Source: Luteibacter yeojuensis (GTDB taxonomy: Bacteria; Pseudomonadota; Gammaproteobacteria; Xanthomonadales; Rhodanobacteraceae). From it: DNA of 64,000 nucleotides. The notes beneath the pieces are model-generated. The model had not been told where the DNA came from, ran no database searches, and was given only the letters and a program-made list of their open reading frames with translations. The stretch covers positions 2,728,001 through 2,792,000 of the forward strand of contig NZ_JAAQTL010000001.1 in the NCBI RefSeq assembly GCF_011742875.1. The letters are read 5' to 3'. Positions 26,413-39,575 of the stretch are shown piece by piece. The position numbers and the translations under genes were made by a program. Numbering within the stretch: position 1 is the first letter of the stretch; every line of letters starts with the position of its first letter.

Positions 26413-27438
26413 ATGATGGCGCGACCGCGTTGGACGGAAGACCCGATGCTCCCAGGAAGCGAAATGCGCCAGCCCGCGCCACAGGCCACCCATGCACGCA
26501 CCGCGCCGCGCGTGCGCTACACACACGAATCCGGCGGGCTTTCGTCGTCCACATTGGCCGCCTTCGACTTTGGCGCATCCGCCCCCGCCTTCGACGATCC
26601 CCGGCGCTTCCGGGTGGCGCTGGAACCCTTCGGCGAAGCGCTGAGCGAAGTCTGGGAGGTGGACGGCGAGGTATGCAGCGGGCGCGAAGGCGAGCTGCGC
26701 TGGTCGCGCGGCGGCGGCTGGCTGTTCGCCGCGGTGGAGTGCCGGGAGGACGAGCACGGCGGCACCGAGGGTGCCGCAAGGCATGCCTATGGCCTGCTCT
26801 CGGGTCTTGTCGGCGGCGCGCCGGAGCAGCACGTGCAGCGGATCTGGAATTACCTCGGCGCGATCAACGCGGGGGACGACGACGACGAGCGCTACAAGCA
26901 TTTCTGCACGGGACGCATCGGCGGCATGGGCGAGATTTTCGCCCAGGGCTTTCCCGCGGCGACAGCGATCGGACACCACGCGGATCCCACGCTGCTCCAG
27001 GTGTACCTGCTGGCCACGGACCGTCCCGGCACGCGTGTGGAGAATCCTCGCCAGGTAAGCGCCTGGCGCTATCCCCGGCAATACGGGCGCACGCCGCCGA
27101 GCTTCGCGCGGGCCACGCTGCTGCCCGCCGGCGACGTGCTCGCCATCTCGGGAACGGCGGCGGTCGTCGGGCACGCGTCGGCGCATGCGGGTGACATCGA
27201 CGCGCAGCTGGCCGAGACGCTGCGCAATCTCGAGGCGCTCCTGGCCGCCGGTGGCCTGCCGGCCGGACTCGGACATCTTGCGCCAATGAAGGCTTACGTG
27301 CGCCATCCGGAACATGTGGCGACGGTGCGCGCTTTCGCCGCGAAGCACTTTCCCGAAGCGCCGTTGCTGGTATTGCATGGCGACATCTGCCGCGCCGAAC
27401 TGCTGATCGAAATCGACGGCTGGCGCTATCGCGGCTGA
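26413..27438 (+). CDS. XanB2-like chorismatase (3-/4-hydroxybenzoate synthase)
   Basis: A 341-residue protein similar to XanB2 and the FkbO/Hyg5 chorismatase family. XanB2 of Xanthomonas converts chorismate to 3- and 4-hydroxybenzoate, feeding xanthomonadin and ubiquinone. Visible family blocks are AFDFGASAPAFDDPRRF, YLGAINAGDDDDERYKHFC, ISGTAAVVGHASAHAGD and the C-terminal active-site strand DICRAELLIEIDGWRY. GAGGGG lies 7 nt before ATG 26413; downstream ATGs at 26446 and 26464 also have ribosome-like sites. In this locus it replaces the ammonia-lyase that makes the aryl starter in other aryl-polyene clusters. A REP doublet starts 5 bp after the stop. Confidence 0.88.
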   Translation: MMARPRWTEDPMLPGSEMRQPAPQATHARTAPRVRYTHESGGLSSSTLAAFDFGASAPAFDDPRRFRVALEPFGEALSEVWEVDGEVCSGREGELRWSRGGGWLFAAVECREDEHGGTEGAARHAYGLLSGLVGGAPEQHVQRIWNYLGAINAGDDDDERYKHFCTGRIGGMGEIFAQGFPAATAIGHHADPTLLQVYLLATDRPGTRVENPRQVSAWRYPRQYGRTPPSFARATLLPAGDVLAISGTAAVVGHASAHAGDIDAQLAETLRNLEALLAAGGLPAGLGHLAPMKAYVRHPEHVATVRAFAAKHFPEAPLLVLHGDICRAELLIEIDGWRYRG

Positions 27439-27442
27439 TTCC

Positions 27443-27526
27443 GTAGGAGCCGCTATAGCGGCGAGGGGCGCTTGCCCCGCCGCTTCATCGCTTTGTCGGC
27501 TTCTCGCCGCTATAGCGGCTCCCACA
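27443..27526. repeat. REP-like doublet (inverted pair)
   Basis: Outer arms GTAGGAGCCGCTATAGCGGC and its near complement ending GGCTCCCACA flank about 35 nt. It lies between the convergent chorismatase and glmU genes. Confidence 0.88.
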
Positions 27527-27533
27527 ACAGCAG

Positions 27534-28910
27534 CTATTTCTTCGTGGGGCGGTGCCAGCCTTCGATGGTCGTCTGCCGGCCGCGCGCGACGGTCAGCGCA
27601 TCCGCCGGCGCGTCCTTCGTGATCACCGAACCCGCGCCGATGGTGGCACCCGCGCGTAACGTCACCGGCGCCACCAGCGAGCTGTTGGAGCCGACGAAGA
27701 CACCATCCTCGATGGTGGTGCGGCTCTTGTTCACGCCGTCGTAGTTGCAGGTGATCGTGCCGGCACCGATGTTCACCTTGCTGCCGATGACCGTGTCGCC
27801 GAGGTAAGTCAGGTGGTTCGCCTTCGAGCCGGCGGCGATGACCGCGTTCTTCGTCTCGACGAAATTGCCGATGTGCACGCCGGCCGCCAGGTCGGTACCG
27901 GGACGCAGGCGCGCGAACGGGCCGATCGTGCACGGACCATGGGTCACCACGCCGTCCAGGTCGCAATGCGCGAGCACCACGGTGCCGGCCGCGAGCTTCG
28001 CGTTGCGCACGCGGGTGAAGGGGCCGATGCGCACGTCGTCGCCCAGCACCACGTCGCCTTCGAAGATCACGTTCACGTCCACCTCGACGTCGCGGCCCGC
28101 GACGACCTTGCCGCGGATGTCGAGACGGCGCGGGTCGGCCAGGCGTACGCCGGCGAGGGCCAGCGCGCGGGCGCTGCGTTCGCGGTACAGGGCCTCCAGG
28201 CCGGCGAGCTGCCAGGGATCGTTGGCGCCCGAGGCCTCGGTGGCTTCGCAGTCGACGCAGGCGGCCGGTGCGCCTTCGTCGGCGGCCATCTCGAAGACGT
28301 CGGTGAGGTAGTACTCGCCCTGCGCATTGCTGTTGCCGAGACGCTGCGCCCACGCGAGGAGGCGCATCGCGTCGGCGGCGACGATGCCGGTGTTCACGAG
28401 GTCGATGGCGCGCTGCGCGGCGCTCGCGTCCTTCTCTTCGACGATATGGCGCACGCGGCCGGCGGCATCCAGCACGACGCGGCCGTAGCCCCTCGGGTCG
28501 GCCAGGCGTGTCGCCAGCATCGACAGGCCTTCGCGGGTCGAGACCAGGGCGGACAGCGTCTCCGGGCGGATCAGCGGCACGTCGCCATAAAGCACCAGCA
28601 CGCGTCCCTCGAGGCCGCCCTGCGCCTGCAGGGTTTCGAGGGCCGTGCGCACCGCGTGGCCCGTGCCAAGGCGCTCGCGCTGTTCGATCCAGCCCAGGGC
28701 GGTATCGGCGGCGAAGGCGTCGCGTACCTGTTCGCCGTTATGGCCGTACACCACATGTACGCCGGCGGGCTCCAGGGTCCGGGCCGCTTCGATCACATGC
28801 GCCAGCAACGGGCGCCCCGCGAGCGGCATGAGCACCTTGGCCGACGCGGACTTCATCCGCTTGCCCTCGCCGGCGGCGAGGATGAGGACGTGGAGGGGCG
28901 TCGCTGTCAT
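27534..28910 (-). CDS. glmU: Bifunctional UDP-N-acetylglucosamine pyrophosphorylase / glucosamine-1-phosphate N-acetyltransferase
   Basis: Makes UDP-GlcNAc for peptidoglycan and LPS. With the start at 28910 it has 458 residues, as against 456 in E. coli. The uridylyltransferase domain (1 to about 230) opens with [12 protein letters not shown] and contains [10 protein letters not shown] and LYGDVPLI. A left-handed beta-helix acetyltransferase domain follows with hexapeptide repeats, ending in [26 protein letters not shown] and GRQTTIEGW. ATGs at 28919 and 28946 are alternatives that only add residues. glmU follows the atp operon as in many gammaproteobacteria, here with a DUF748 gene in between. 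Confidence 0.97.
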   Translation of the reverse strand: MTATPLHVLILAAGEGKRMKSASAKVLMPLAGRPLLAHVIEAARTLEPAGVHVVYGHNGEQVRDAFAADTALGWIEQRERLGTGHAVRTALETLQAQGGLEGRVLVLYGDVPLIRPETLSALVSTREGLSMLATRLADPRGYGRVVLDAAGRVRHIVEEKDASAAQRAIDLVNTGIVAADAMRLLAWAQRLGNSNAQGEYYLTDVFEMAADEGAPAACVDCEATEASGANDPWQLAGLEALYRERSARALALAGVRLADPRRLDIRGKVVAGRDVEVDVNVIFEGDVVLGDDVRIGPFTRVRNAKLAAGTVVLAHCDLDGVVTHGPCTIGPFARLRPGTDLAAGVHIGNFVETKNAVIAAGSKANHLTYLGDTVIGSKVNIGAGTITCNYDGVNKSRTTIEDGVFVGSNSSLVAPVTLRAGATIGAGSVITKDAPADALTVARGRQTTIEGWHRPTKK

Positions 28911-28998
28911 GGAGTCCATTGCCTGCTGCGGATGGGGCCTGAACATATCGCAAGAGTACGGGGTCAGGAAGAGCCGAGGCGCGCCTGCAGGGCGCGGG

Positions 28999-30132
28999 TC
29001 AATCGTCCTTGGGCCGCTCGGTCAGGTGTTCGAGGTTCGGTTTGTACGCCTCCACGAAGGCATTGCGCAGGATGCCGGCGATCGCCTCGAAGGGCGAGAC
29101 ACTCTTGTCGTCGATGGTCCCGGAGATGGGGACGCGGGTGGCGAACTGATCCTTGGACTGGTTCTTGAAGATCTTCGTGACGCCTTCGGCCACGGCCTCG
29201 TAGGCGAGCTTGAGGGGATTCTTCTTTTCCTGCTCCACGTCCTGCTTCCAGCTGAAGATCTTCAGGCCATGGAACAGCGGCTTGGCGTAACCGCTGAGGT
29301 GCCGGTCCCGCGCCTGCAACTCCATGAAGAAGTCGCCTTCGCCACCCGCGAAGTCGAGCCCGCTGTAGGCGCGGGCCAGGTCGTTCGCCTTCACCAGCTT
29401 GATATCGCGGATGCTCAGTTCGTAGCGGAAGTCGCCGGTGCGCTCGAGGGGATCGAACTCCGCGCGCGTTTCCAGCGGCGCATCGCCCAGCACCTTCGCC
29501 GTGGCATGCATGTGCGCCACGCGCGAGCCGCCTTCGCGCTGCACGTTCGTGAGGTTGGTGGCGGTGCCGTTCACCCCGGTCATCTTGAGGTCGACCTTCG
29601 GACTCGACACGAAGTTGTGGAAGGTGATGGTGCCGTCCATGACGTTAACCTCATCGAGTCGCGTCGGCACCAGGGCGCGGAGCTGGGCACGCCAGTCGAC
29701 GCCCTTACCGGTCTGCGTATCGCCTTCGCCGCGGCCGTCGACGAAGTTCACCACGGGGTGGTAGAAGTCGATCTTGCCGCGCAGGCGGCCACGGGCGATC
29801 GCCCGCCAGCTCAGGGAGATATCGGCCCGGTCGGTGTCGAAGAGCGGCACGGGCACCTTGCCGTCCACCTTCTCGATGGTGAGCCGGTCGATGGAATACG
29901 CACCGCGCCAGAGATGGATGTCGATGTCGGCGATATGACCCGAGTACGCGCCCATGCGCGAAAGGCGGCCATTGAGATAATCGAGCACCGCGTAGGGCAG
30001 CACGATGCGCCCGACGATGAGCACGACGGCGACGACACCTGTTATCCAGAGGCTGCGGCGGTAGCGGGTTCGCATGGCTGACATACCGGGTAACGAGCGC
30101 CCAGTGTCGCCCGCCGCGAGTCGTCGTTTCAT
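28999..30132 (-). CDS. DUF748 (AsmA-like) envelope protein
   Basis: A 377-residue protein with one N-terminal membrane segment ([23 protein letters not shown], about residues 27-49) and a long periplasmic beta-rich DUF748 region: [35 protein letters not shown] and [20 protein letters not shown]. It belongs to the wider AsmA/TamB group, thought to help lipid traffic or envelope maintenance. Starts at residues 17 and 20 (30084, 30075) are plausible alternatives. It lies between the atp operon terminator and glmU. Confidence 0.82.
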   Translation of the reverse strand: MKRRLAAGDTGRSLPGMSAMRTRYRRSLWITGVVAVVLIVGRIVLPYAVLDYLNGRLSRMGAYSGHIADIDIHLWRGAYSIDRLTIEKVDGKVPVPLFDTDRADISLSWRAIARGRLRGKIDFYHPVVNFVDGRGEGDTQTGKGVDWRAQLRALVPTRLDEVNVMDGTITFHNFVSSPKVDLKMTGVNGTATNLTNVQREGGSRVAHMHATAKVLGDAPLETRAEFDPLERTGDFRYELSIRDIKLVKANDLARAYSGLDFAGGEGDFFMELQARDRHLSGYAKPLFHGLKIFSWKQDVEQEKKNPLKLAYEAVAEGVTKIFKNQSKDQFATRVPISGTIDDKSVSPFEAIAGILRNAFVEAYKPNLEHLTERPKDD

Positions 30133-30154
30133 GAACGAGACTGCCCCAGTCTCT

Positions 30155-30238
30155 TGTAGGAGCCGCTATAGCGGCGAGGGAAACTTACCTGGCCGCTTCA
30201 TCGCCCGTAGGCTTCTCGCCGCTATAGCGGCTCCTACA
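30155..30238. repeat. REP-like doublet (inverted pair)
   Basis: Arms TGTAGGAGCCGCTATAGCGG and CCGCTATAGCGGCTCCTACA are exact complements around a 36-nt centre. It lies between the atpC terminator and the DUF748 start. Confidence 0.9.
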
Positions 30239-30240
30239 TA

Positions 30241-30270
30241 AAAGGACCCCTCCGGAAGGAGGGGTCCTTT
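30241..30270 (-). terminator. Rho-independent terminator of the atp operon
   Basis: A perfect 13-bp stem, AAAGGACCCCTCC with GGAGGGGTCCTTT, and a GGAA/TTCC tetraloop, begins 4 bp after the atpC stop codon. On the minus strand the stem ends in CCTTT followed by TAT. Confidence 0.9.
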
Positions 30271-30274
30271 TCGA

Positions 30275-30700
30275 TCAGTGCTTGAGCGTCTTGCGCATGC
30301 GCTCCAGGGCCTGGAGCTGGGCGAGGGCCTCGGCCAGCTTGGCCTGGGCTTCGGACACGTCCATCTGGGGGCCACGGTTCGCCAGGGCGGCCTCGGCTTC
30401 TTCCTTCGCCTTGAGGGCGGCGGCCTCGTCGAGGTCGGCCGCACGGGCCGCGGTATCGGCGAGGATGGTCACCACCTGCGGCTGCACCTCGAGGATGCCG
30501 CCGGAGACGAAGAACTGCTGGCGCTCGCCGTTGGCGGCGACCACATCGACGTGGCCGGGCTTCAGGCGGGTGATCAGCGGAGCGTGACGCGGCGCGATGC
30601 CCAGCTCGCCAAGCTCACCGGTGGCGACCACGAGCGTGGCTTCGCCGGAGTAGATCTCGGCTTCGGCGCTGACGATGTCGACGCGGATGGTATGGGTCAT
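30275..30700 (-). CDS. atpC: F1F0 ATP synthase subunit epsilon
   Basis: A 141-residue central-stalk subunit; E. coli AtpC has 139. The N-terminal beta-sandwich shows [17 protein letters not shown] and [19 protein letters not shown], followed by an alpha-helical hairpin rich in Ala and Glu ([13 protein letters not shown]). It is last in the atpIBEFHAGDC operon and is followed by a strong terminator. Confidence 0.97.
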   Translation of the reverse strand: MTHTIRVDIVSAEAEIYSGEATLVVATGELGELGIAPRHAPLITRLKPGHVDVVAANGERQQFFVSGGILEVQPQVVTILADTAARAADLDEAAALKAKEEAEAALANRGPQMDVSEAQAKLAEALAQLQALERMRKTLKH

Positions 30701-30741
30701 GGGCTGGTCTTCCGTCGGTCGGGGGATGGGTCAGAAGAGGC

Positions 30742-32223
<1,482 letters not shown>

Positions 32224-33132
32224 TTAGACCGCGGCGGCGCCGCCGACGATTTCCGAGATTTCCTGGGTGATCGCCGCCTGGCGGGCCTTGTTGTAGACCA
32301 GCGTCAGTTCGCCGATGACCTTGCTGGCGTTGTCCGACGCGGCCTTCATGGCCACCATGCGCGCGGCGTGCTCGCTGGCGAGGTTCTCCAGCGCCGCCTG
32401 GTACACCACCGACTCGATGTAGCGCGTCATCAGATGCTCGAGCACCGTACGCGCGTCCGGTTCGTAGATGTAATCCCAGTCGTGGGTCTGCTCCACCTTC
32501 ACGCCTTCCGACGCGGCACCGCCGGCATGTTCCAGCTCGGTGGCCACCAGCGACAGCGGCAGCAGCGCCGCAATGGCCGGCTTCTGCACGATGGTGTTCA
32601 CGAAGTCGTTGTAGGCCAGGAAGACGCGGTCCAGACGGTTGTCCGAGTATGCGTCGAGCACGACCTTGATGACGCCGATGAGGTCTTCGAGCTTCGGCTT
32701 CTCGCCGAGGTGCGTCGCCGAGCCGATCAGGTTCACGCCCTTGATGCGGCGGAAGAACTGCACGGCCTTCTGGCCCACGGCCACGATGTCGATCTCGGCG
32801 CCCTTGCCCTGCCACTCGCGGATGTTGGCGAGCGTGCGGCGGAACAGGTTGGAGTTGAGGCCGCCGGCGAGACCGCGGTCGGTCGACACCACGATGAAGC
32901 CCACGCGCGCGACGTTGCCGCGCTCGGTGAGGAACGGATGGGTGAAGTCGGTGCTGGCCTGGGCGACGTGCGCGATGACCTTGCGCATCAGGCGCGCGTA
33001 GGGGCGCGAGGCCTTCATCAGGTCCTGCGCTTTGCGGATCTTCGACGCCGAGACCATTTCGAGCGCGCGCGTCACCTTGCGCATGTTCTGCGTGCTCTTG
33101 ATCTTGGTTTTGATTTCGCGGCCGCTTGCCAT
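32224..33132 (-). CDS. atpG: F1F0 ATP synthase subunit gamma
   Basis: Rotor shaft subunit of 302 residues, about 15 longer than in E. coli (287). The N-terminal helix [24 protein letters not shown] and the C-terminal helix [25 protein letters not shown] are the conserved coiled-coil parts. An internal stretch of about 15 residues ([22 protein letters not shown]) may account for the extra length. Confidence 0.97.
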   Translation of the reverse strand: MASGREIKTKIKSTQNMRKVTRALEMVSASKIRKAQDLMKASRPYARLMRKVIAHVAQASTDFTHPFLTERGNVARVGFIVVSTDRGLAGGLNSNLFRRTLANIREWQGKGAEIDIVAVGQKAVQFFRRIKGVNLIGSATHLGEKPKLEDLIGVIKVVLDAYSDNRLDRVFLAYNDFVNTIVQKPAIAALLPLSLVATELEHAGGAASEGVKVEQTHDWDYIYEPDARTVLEHLMTRYIESVVYQAALENLASEHAARMVAMKAASDNASKVIGELTLVYNKARQAAITQEISEIVGGAAAV

Positions 33133-33206
33133 GGCTTACTCGTCTTTGAAAGGTGTCGCCAGCTCGCGGGACGGGCGTTGCCGCCGGCGTCCCGCGCGTT
33201 TCGCTC

Positions 33207-34757
<1,551 letters not shown>

Positions 34758-34776
34758 GGTCGGTTCCTATATGAAA

Positions 34777-35310
34777 TCAGTGCGTCAGCGCGCCGGCCAG
34801 CCGCTGGAGGCGGCCGCGCGCCGAACCGTCGATGACCTGCTCGCCCGTGTCGATGACGACACCGCCGAGCAACGCCGGATCGACGTGCGTATCCAGTTCG
34901 ATCTCACGCTTGAAGCGGCGCTTCAGCGAGGCGCGCAGCGTTTCGGTCTGCGCCGCGTCGAGATCCAGCGCGCTCGTGACCTTGACCTTCAGGGTCGACT
35001 CCGACTCCAGCTTGTACTGGTCGTAGAGCGCGGCGATTTCGGGCAGCAGGTGCATGCGGCCGTTTTCCGCCAGTTCCTCGAGGAAACGGGCGAACGGCGC
35101 ATCGGCAGCCATGCCTTGCGGAAGATGGAGGGCGACGAGCTGCGCCGGCAGCACGCGCGGATCGTTGCCGAGCCCGGCGACCTGGGGGTCGGCCGCGACC
35201 GCGGCGGCGAATCCGAGCGCCGCCGACCAGTCGGCGAGCGCACCCGACGCATGCGCCACTTCGAAAGCGGCGCGTGCGTACGGGCGGGCGAGTGTGAGCG
35301 CCTGGGCCAT
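34777..35310 (-). CDS. atpH: F1F0 ATP synthase subunit delta
   Basis: Peripheral-stalk subunit of 177 residues. The N-terminal ALTLARPYARAAFEVA and C-terminal DTHVDPALLGGVVIDTGEQVIDGSARGRL signature are clear. It starts 2 bp after the atpF stop. Confidence 0.97.
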   Translation of the reverse strand: MAQALTLARPYARAAFEVAHASGALADWSAALGFAAAVAADPQVAGLGNDPRVLPAQLVALHLPQGMAADAPFARFLEELAENGRMHLLPEIAALYDQYKLESESTLKVKVTSALDLDAAQTETLRASLKRRFKREIELDTHVDPALLGGVVIDTGEQVIDGSARGRLQRLAGALTH

Positions 35311-35312
35311 GG

Positions 35313-35783
35313 TCAGATCTCGGCAGCGAGCTGATCGAGCAGCGCCTTGTGGGCCGCCGGATCGATTTCACGCTGGACGATCTTCTCCGCACCCTTCACG
35401 GCCAGCGCGCCCACCTGCTCACGCAGCTGCTCGCGCGCCCGCTGCGCCATCGACGCGATCTCGTCCTGGGCCTGGGCCTTCAGACGGTTGATCTCGGCGG
35501 TGGCTTCGGCACGGGCCTTGTCCAGCATCTGGTTGGCCTGCTGCTGGGCCTTGTCGATGATCTCGGTCGCCTGCAGGCGGGCCTGCTTGATCTCGGTGGC
35601 GACCTTGGCGTCGGCATCCTTGAGCTCGGCGCGCGCGCGCTCGGCGGCAGCGAGACCCTCGGCCACCTTCTTCTGGCGCTCCTCGATGGCACCGTTGAGC
35701 TGGGGCCAGATGAACTTGGTGGTGAACCAGACCAGGATCGCAAAAGAGATCATCTGGCCCAGGAAGGTCATGTTGATTTCCAT
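35313..35783 (-). CDS. atpF: F1F0 ATP synthase subunit b
   Basis: Stator subunit of 156 residues, the same length as E. coli AtpF. One N-terminal membrane helix ([21 protein letters not shown]) is followed by a long charged coiled coil that dimerises. Confidence 0.97.
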   Translation of the reverse strand: MEINMTFLGQMISFAILVWFTTKFIWPQLNGAIEERQKKVAEGLAAAERARAELKDADAKVATEIKQARLQATEIIDKAQQQANQMLDKARAEATAEINRLKAQAQDEIASMAQRAREQLREQVGALAVKGAEKIVQREIDPAAHKALLDQLAAEI

Positions 35784-35865
35784 GATCTCTCCGAAAGACT
35801 CCGAACGCTTGGGTACTGACGATCGCCGTGACCGCTGGGGTCACGGCGACAAGACGAACGCTTGC

Positions 35866-37077
<1,212 letters not shown>

Positions 37078-37443
37078 TCAACCCTTGAATCTGAATGCAA
37101 ATACGTTGACCGCGTAGCCGGCCACCAATCCCGCCAGTGCGGGCAAGGGTGGCAGCTTCCACTGAACCAGGATGAGAGCCAGTCCACCGATGAGGACGAT
37201 CCAGCGAAGGATCATGCCCACGAGGAACCGCATGAACGTTGCTCCCGCCCCACCCAGCGCGCTGAACGCTCGCGCGGCAAGCAGCGCGGTAGCGATAGCG
37301 ACGATCAGGGCGCCCCCGAAGGCGGCCAGCGCGGCTGGACGTCCCTGCAGGGAGAAAGCGAGCCCCGCGACGACAGCCACCACCAGCTGCGCGATGACGA
37401 CGCGCGTGGCTAAGTGACGACCGGCGGCAAGACTGTTAAGCAA
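37078..37443 (-). CDS. atpI: ATP synthase subunit I (AtpI)
   Basis: A 121-residue membrane protein with four hydrophobic segments (VVIAQLVVAVVAGLAFSL, AALAAFGGALIVAIATALLA, FLVGMILRWIVLIGGLALIL and LPALAGLVAGYAVNVFAFRF). The size and its place as the first gene of the atp operon identify AtpI, which assists c-ring assembly. Sequence conservation is low in this family, so position is the main evidence. Confidence 0.9.
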   Translation of the reverse strand: MLNSLAAGRHLATRVVIAQLVVAVVAGLAFSLQGRPAALAAFGGALIVAIATALLAARAFSALGGAGATFMRFLVGMILRWIVLIGGLALILVQWKLPPLPALAGLVAGYAVNVFAFRFKG

Positions 37444-37513
37444 CGCGAGGCTCCCGTGGTTTCGCTCGAAGGCGGCACCAGATGGTTCAACGGGCCACGG
37501 TTTAATCTGGAAA

Positions 37514-37543
37514 AGTATACCAGCGGCGTAAACGGCGGGACAA
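37514..37543 (-). promoter_or_regulatory. Candidate sigma-70 promoter of the atp operon
   Basis: On the minus strand TTGTCC (37543-37538) is followed after 18 bp by TATACT (37519-37514), with TGG directly before the -10 (extended -10). It lies about 70 bp upstream of the atpI start codon. Confidence 0.6.
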
Positions 37544-37612
37544 GCTGCGAAAGGCCGTAACCACCCGTCGGCGCGACCGTGCGTCGCGTCGTTGGCGAGG
37601 CAGCGCTGGCGG

Positions 37613-37837
37613 TCAGGCCCGGGCGGGCGGACCTGCCAGCGTGCCGAACGACGTGGCCGTCTGCATGGCGACAGTCATCGCATCGGCAATCAGTCCGCTG
37701 GCGGCGCGCGCCTGTCCTTCCATCGCCTGCCACTGCAGGTCGGCCACGCGCTCCATCCCGCGCCAGGCCAGGGCCTGGGCGGCGGCGGCCTGACCCAAGA
37801 ATCGGGCGAGGTCGGCGTAACCGTTTACTTCGGACAT
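37613..37837 (-). CDS. Small amphipathic helical (phasin-like) hypothetical protein
   Basis: A 74-residue protein starting MSEVNGYADLARFLGQ at 37837. It is alanine-rich and predicted to be almost wholly helical (AAAAQALAWRGMERVADLQWQAMEGQARAA), reminiscent of short phasin-like proteins. No ribosome site is obvious (TCCTCCC precedes the ATG), so expression is uncertain. It sits upstream of the atp promoter on the same strand. Function is unknown. Confidence 0.45.
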   Translation of the reverse strand: MSEVNGYADLARFLGQAAAAQALAWRGMERVADLQWQAMEGQARAASGLIADAMTVAMQTATSFGTLAGPPARA

Positions 37838-37952
37838 CGGGAGGACCGCCGGGGAACGGGGGAGGCCGGAGTGTAGTCCCGCACGCCGCAACGCAGCAAC
37901 CGCGAATTGTTGCGATGACAGCTATTCGAAGCCGCGGGAGCTGCCGCAGTCT

Positions 37953-38036
37953 TGTAGGAGCCGCTATAGCGGCGAGGGAACCTGCCTCGCCGCTTCATCG
38001 CTCCGTTGGCTTCTCGCCGCTATAGCGGCTCCCACA
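37953..38036. repeat. REP-like doublet (inverted pair)
   Basis: TGTAGGAGCCGCTATAGCGG at the left and CCGCTATAGCGGCTCCCACA at the right flank about 36 nt. It is followed after 13 bp by a further half-element. Confidence 0.9.
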
Positions 38037-38049
38037 GTTACGGCTAGAC

Positions 38050-38075
38050 GGCTCGCCGCCATAGCGGCCCCTACA
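38050..38075. repeat. REP-like half-element overlapping the queD stop codon
   Basis: GGCTCGCCGCCATAGCGGCC followed by CCTACA is a diverged half of the same family. The queD stop codon (38071-38073, minus strand) lies inside it. Confidence 0.7.
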
Positions 38076-38433
38076 GCGGGGCGGCGGTGAACTCGGCGCC
38101 GGAGGTGCAGGTTTCATGCACCACCACCTTCGCCAGCCCCGGCACATCCGGGCTCAGCCGCTCGAAGATCCAGCGGGCGAGGTTCTCGCTCGTGGGATTC
38201 TCCAGGCCTTCGATGTCGTTGAGGTAGTGGTGATCGAGGCGGTCGTACAGCGGCTGGAACCGAGCCTTGAGGTCGCCGAAGTCCATGACCCAGCCGAGCA
38301 CCGGATCAATGGGGCCTTCCACGTGCAGCTCCACCCGGAAGGAGTGGCCGTGCAGCCTCGAGCACTTGTGCCCCTGGGGCACATTCGGCAAGCGGTGGGC
38401 CGCTTCGATATTGAAGGTCTTGAAGATGCGCAT
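38071..38433 (-). CDS. queD: 6-carboxy-5,6,7,8-tetrahydropterin synthase
   Basis: Converts dihydroneopterin triphosphate to 6-carboxytetrahydropterin in queuosine (preQ0) synthesis. It has 120 residues starting [16 protein letters not shown]. coli QueD has 121. Zinc ligands His13, His28 and His30 lie in AAHRLP and LHGHSF, and the catalytic Cys24 is in [12 protein letters not shown]-terminal [10 protein letters not shown] block carries the last active-site residues. No queC, queE or queF neighbour is present. Confidence 0.95.
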   Translation of the reverse strand: MRIFKTFNIEAAHRLPNVPQGHKCSRLHGHSFRVELHVEGPIDPVLGWVMDFGDLKARFQPLYDRLDHHYLNDIEGLENPTSENLARWIFERLSPDVPGLAKVVVHETCTSGAEFTAAPL

Positions 38434-38619
38434 GGGACCCATTGTAGCGGACGCGTCGCGGCCGGCTCCGCACGCGGGCATTCACGACGGCGTTCGCAGT
38501 TCGGCACATCCGGCGGGCGGATTCATGGACTTTTCATCGACGAACCGTTGCAGTGGTAACTACCGGCGCGACGCGGTGGGCTGTCCGTCGGCTTCCATGC
38601 GTACGACCAGGAGGCATCG

Positions 38620-39231
38620 ATGTGCCTTGCTCGTGATCCACTCGACGGCTCGCATACCTGCGGGCTGGCCGAGGAAGTGTTCGCCGCGCTGCCGTGGCCC
38701 TGCGTCGTCTGGCGCCTCGACGGGCAACGCGCCGTGATGGTGAATGAGGCGTTCCGGCGCGAATTCGGCACCGCGCGGGGACGCGCCGGCCCGGCCTGGC
38801 TCGACAGCCACCTCCAGCCCACCGGCACCGCGGACGAGTTCGTCCTGTGCGACGCGCACGCGCCACCCCGCCGCTACCGGATGACGCGACAGCTGCTCGA
38901 CGTGCCGCCGGAGGCCTTCCACGCCGTCTTCCTCATGCCCCTGCCCGACGACGACCCCGGCGACGAGCCCGCCGCGAGCAGCTTCGCCGCGCTGCGGCCC
39001 GACGTGTCGCTCACCCGACGCGAGTCGCAAGTGCTGGAGGGGATCATGTGCGGCAAGCTCAACAAGGTCATCGCCAGCGAGCTCTGCATCAGCCCGAAGA
39101 CCGTGGAACTGCACCGCGCGAACCTCATGGCGAAGCTGCGCGTGCACAACGTGGTGGAACTGGCGCGCGCGGTGCTCGATCTGTCGCCTCGACAGGACGA
39201 TATGGCTACCTCCCTGCAGGAGCCGCTATAG
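38620..39231 (+). CDS. LuxR-type regulator with N-terminal PAS-like domain
   Basis: A 203-residue orphan regulator. Residues about 15-115 look like a PAS-type sensor (VFAALPWPCVVWRLDGQRAVMVNEAFRREFG). Residues about 130-190 form a LuxR/FixJ helix-turn-helix (LTRRESQVLEGIMCGKLNKVIASELCISPKTVELHR). No receiver-domain phospho-acceptor is seen. The last five residues (LQEPL) and the stop codon are encoded by the REP element starting at 39215, so the original C-terminus may have been altered. The signal and targets are unknown. Confidence 0.85.
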   Translation: MCLARDPLDGSHTCGLAEEVFAALPWPCVVWRLDGQRAVMVNEAFRREFGTARGRAGPAWLDSHLQPTGTADEFVLCDAHAPPRRYRMTRQLLDVPPEAFHAVFLMPLPDDDPGDEPAASSFAALRPDVSLTRRESQVLEGIMCGKLNKVIASELCISPKTVELHRANLMAKLRVHNVVELARAVLDLSPRQDDMATSLQEPL

Positions 39232-39299
39232 CGGCGAGGGGAACCTACCTCGCCGCTTCGTCGGTCCGCGGGCTTCTCGCCGCTATAGCGGCCCCCACA
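39215..39299. repeat. REP-like doublet overlapping the luxR-type gene end
   Basis: TGCAGGAGCCGCTATAGCGG at the left and CCGCTATAGCGGCCCCCACA at the right. The left half contains the TAG stop codon (39229-39231) of the regulator. Confidence 0.9.
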
Positions 39300-39301
39300 A
39301 A

Positions 39302-39330
39302 AAAAGCCGCGCCCTCAGGGCGCGGCTTTT
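39302..39330 (-). terminator. Rho-independent terminator after tRNA-Met
   Basis: A 13-bp perfect stem, AAAAGCCGCGCCC with GGGCGCGGCTTTT, and a 3-nt loop. On the minus strand it starts 5 bp beyond the CCA end of the tRNA and ends in TTTTT. Being symmetrical, it can also end plus-strand transcription from the LuxR-type gene. Confidence 0.85.
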
Positions 39331-39335
39331 CGTCT

Positions 39336-39412
39336 TGGTGGCTAGAGGCGGGCTCGAACCGCCGACCTCAGCATTATGAGTGCCGCGCTCTGACCAGCTG
39401 AGCTACCTAGCC
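39336..39412 (-). tRNA. tRNA-Met (CAT), elongator type
   Basis: A 77-nt cloverleaf on the minus strand with encoded CCA. The acceptor stem is GGCTAGG/TCTAGCC, the D-loop AGCTCAGCTGGTCAGAGC, the anticodon loop CTCATAA (CAT) and the T-arm GGCGGTTCGAGCCCGCC. The acceptor and anticodon arms match elongator tRNA-Met rather than initiator, which has an unpaired 1-72. A CAT anticodon could also be a lysidine tRNA-Ile2, but the overall sequence is nearer E. coli metT. Confidence 0.93.
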
Positions 39413-39575
39413 GTGAAACCTGGTCGTCCGCGGGCTTCAGCCGCGAAGGCCGGGCAGTTTAATCGCGGCTGGCTCTCCATTCAAGTAGCGCCTTGCCCGC
39501 GCTTCTCGCGCTGTGGTTGAATCGGGCCGAACGAGCGTCCCGGCCTTTCGCCGGAAGCGTGCTCGCGGAGGGCGG

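Noticed and set aside
27443..27526. REP doublets as classical transcription terminators
   Set aside because: The sequence is repeated at eight sites, lacks T-tracts, and has a conserved centre, which is better explained as a repeat family. Some termination activity cannot be excluded.
37579..38025. A 148-codon plus-strand ORF across the atp upstream region
   Set aside because: It runs through the phasin-like gene antisense and into a REP element, with no domain and no ribosome site.
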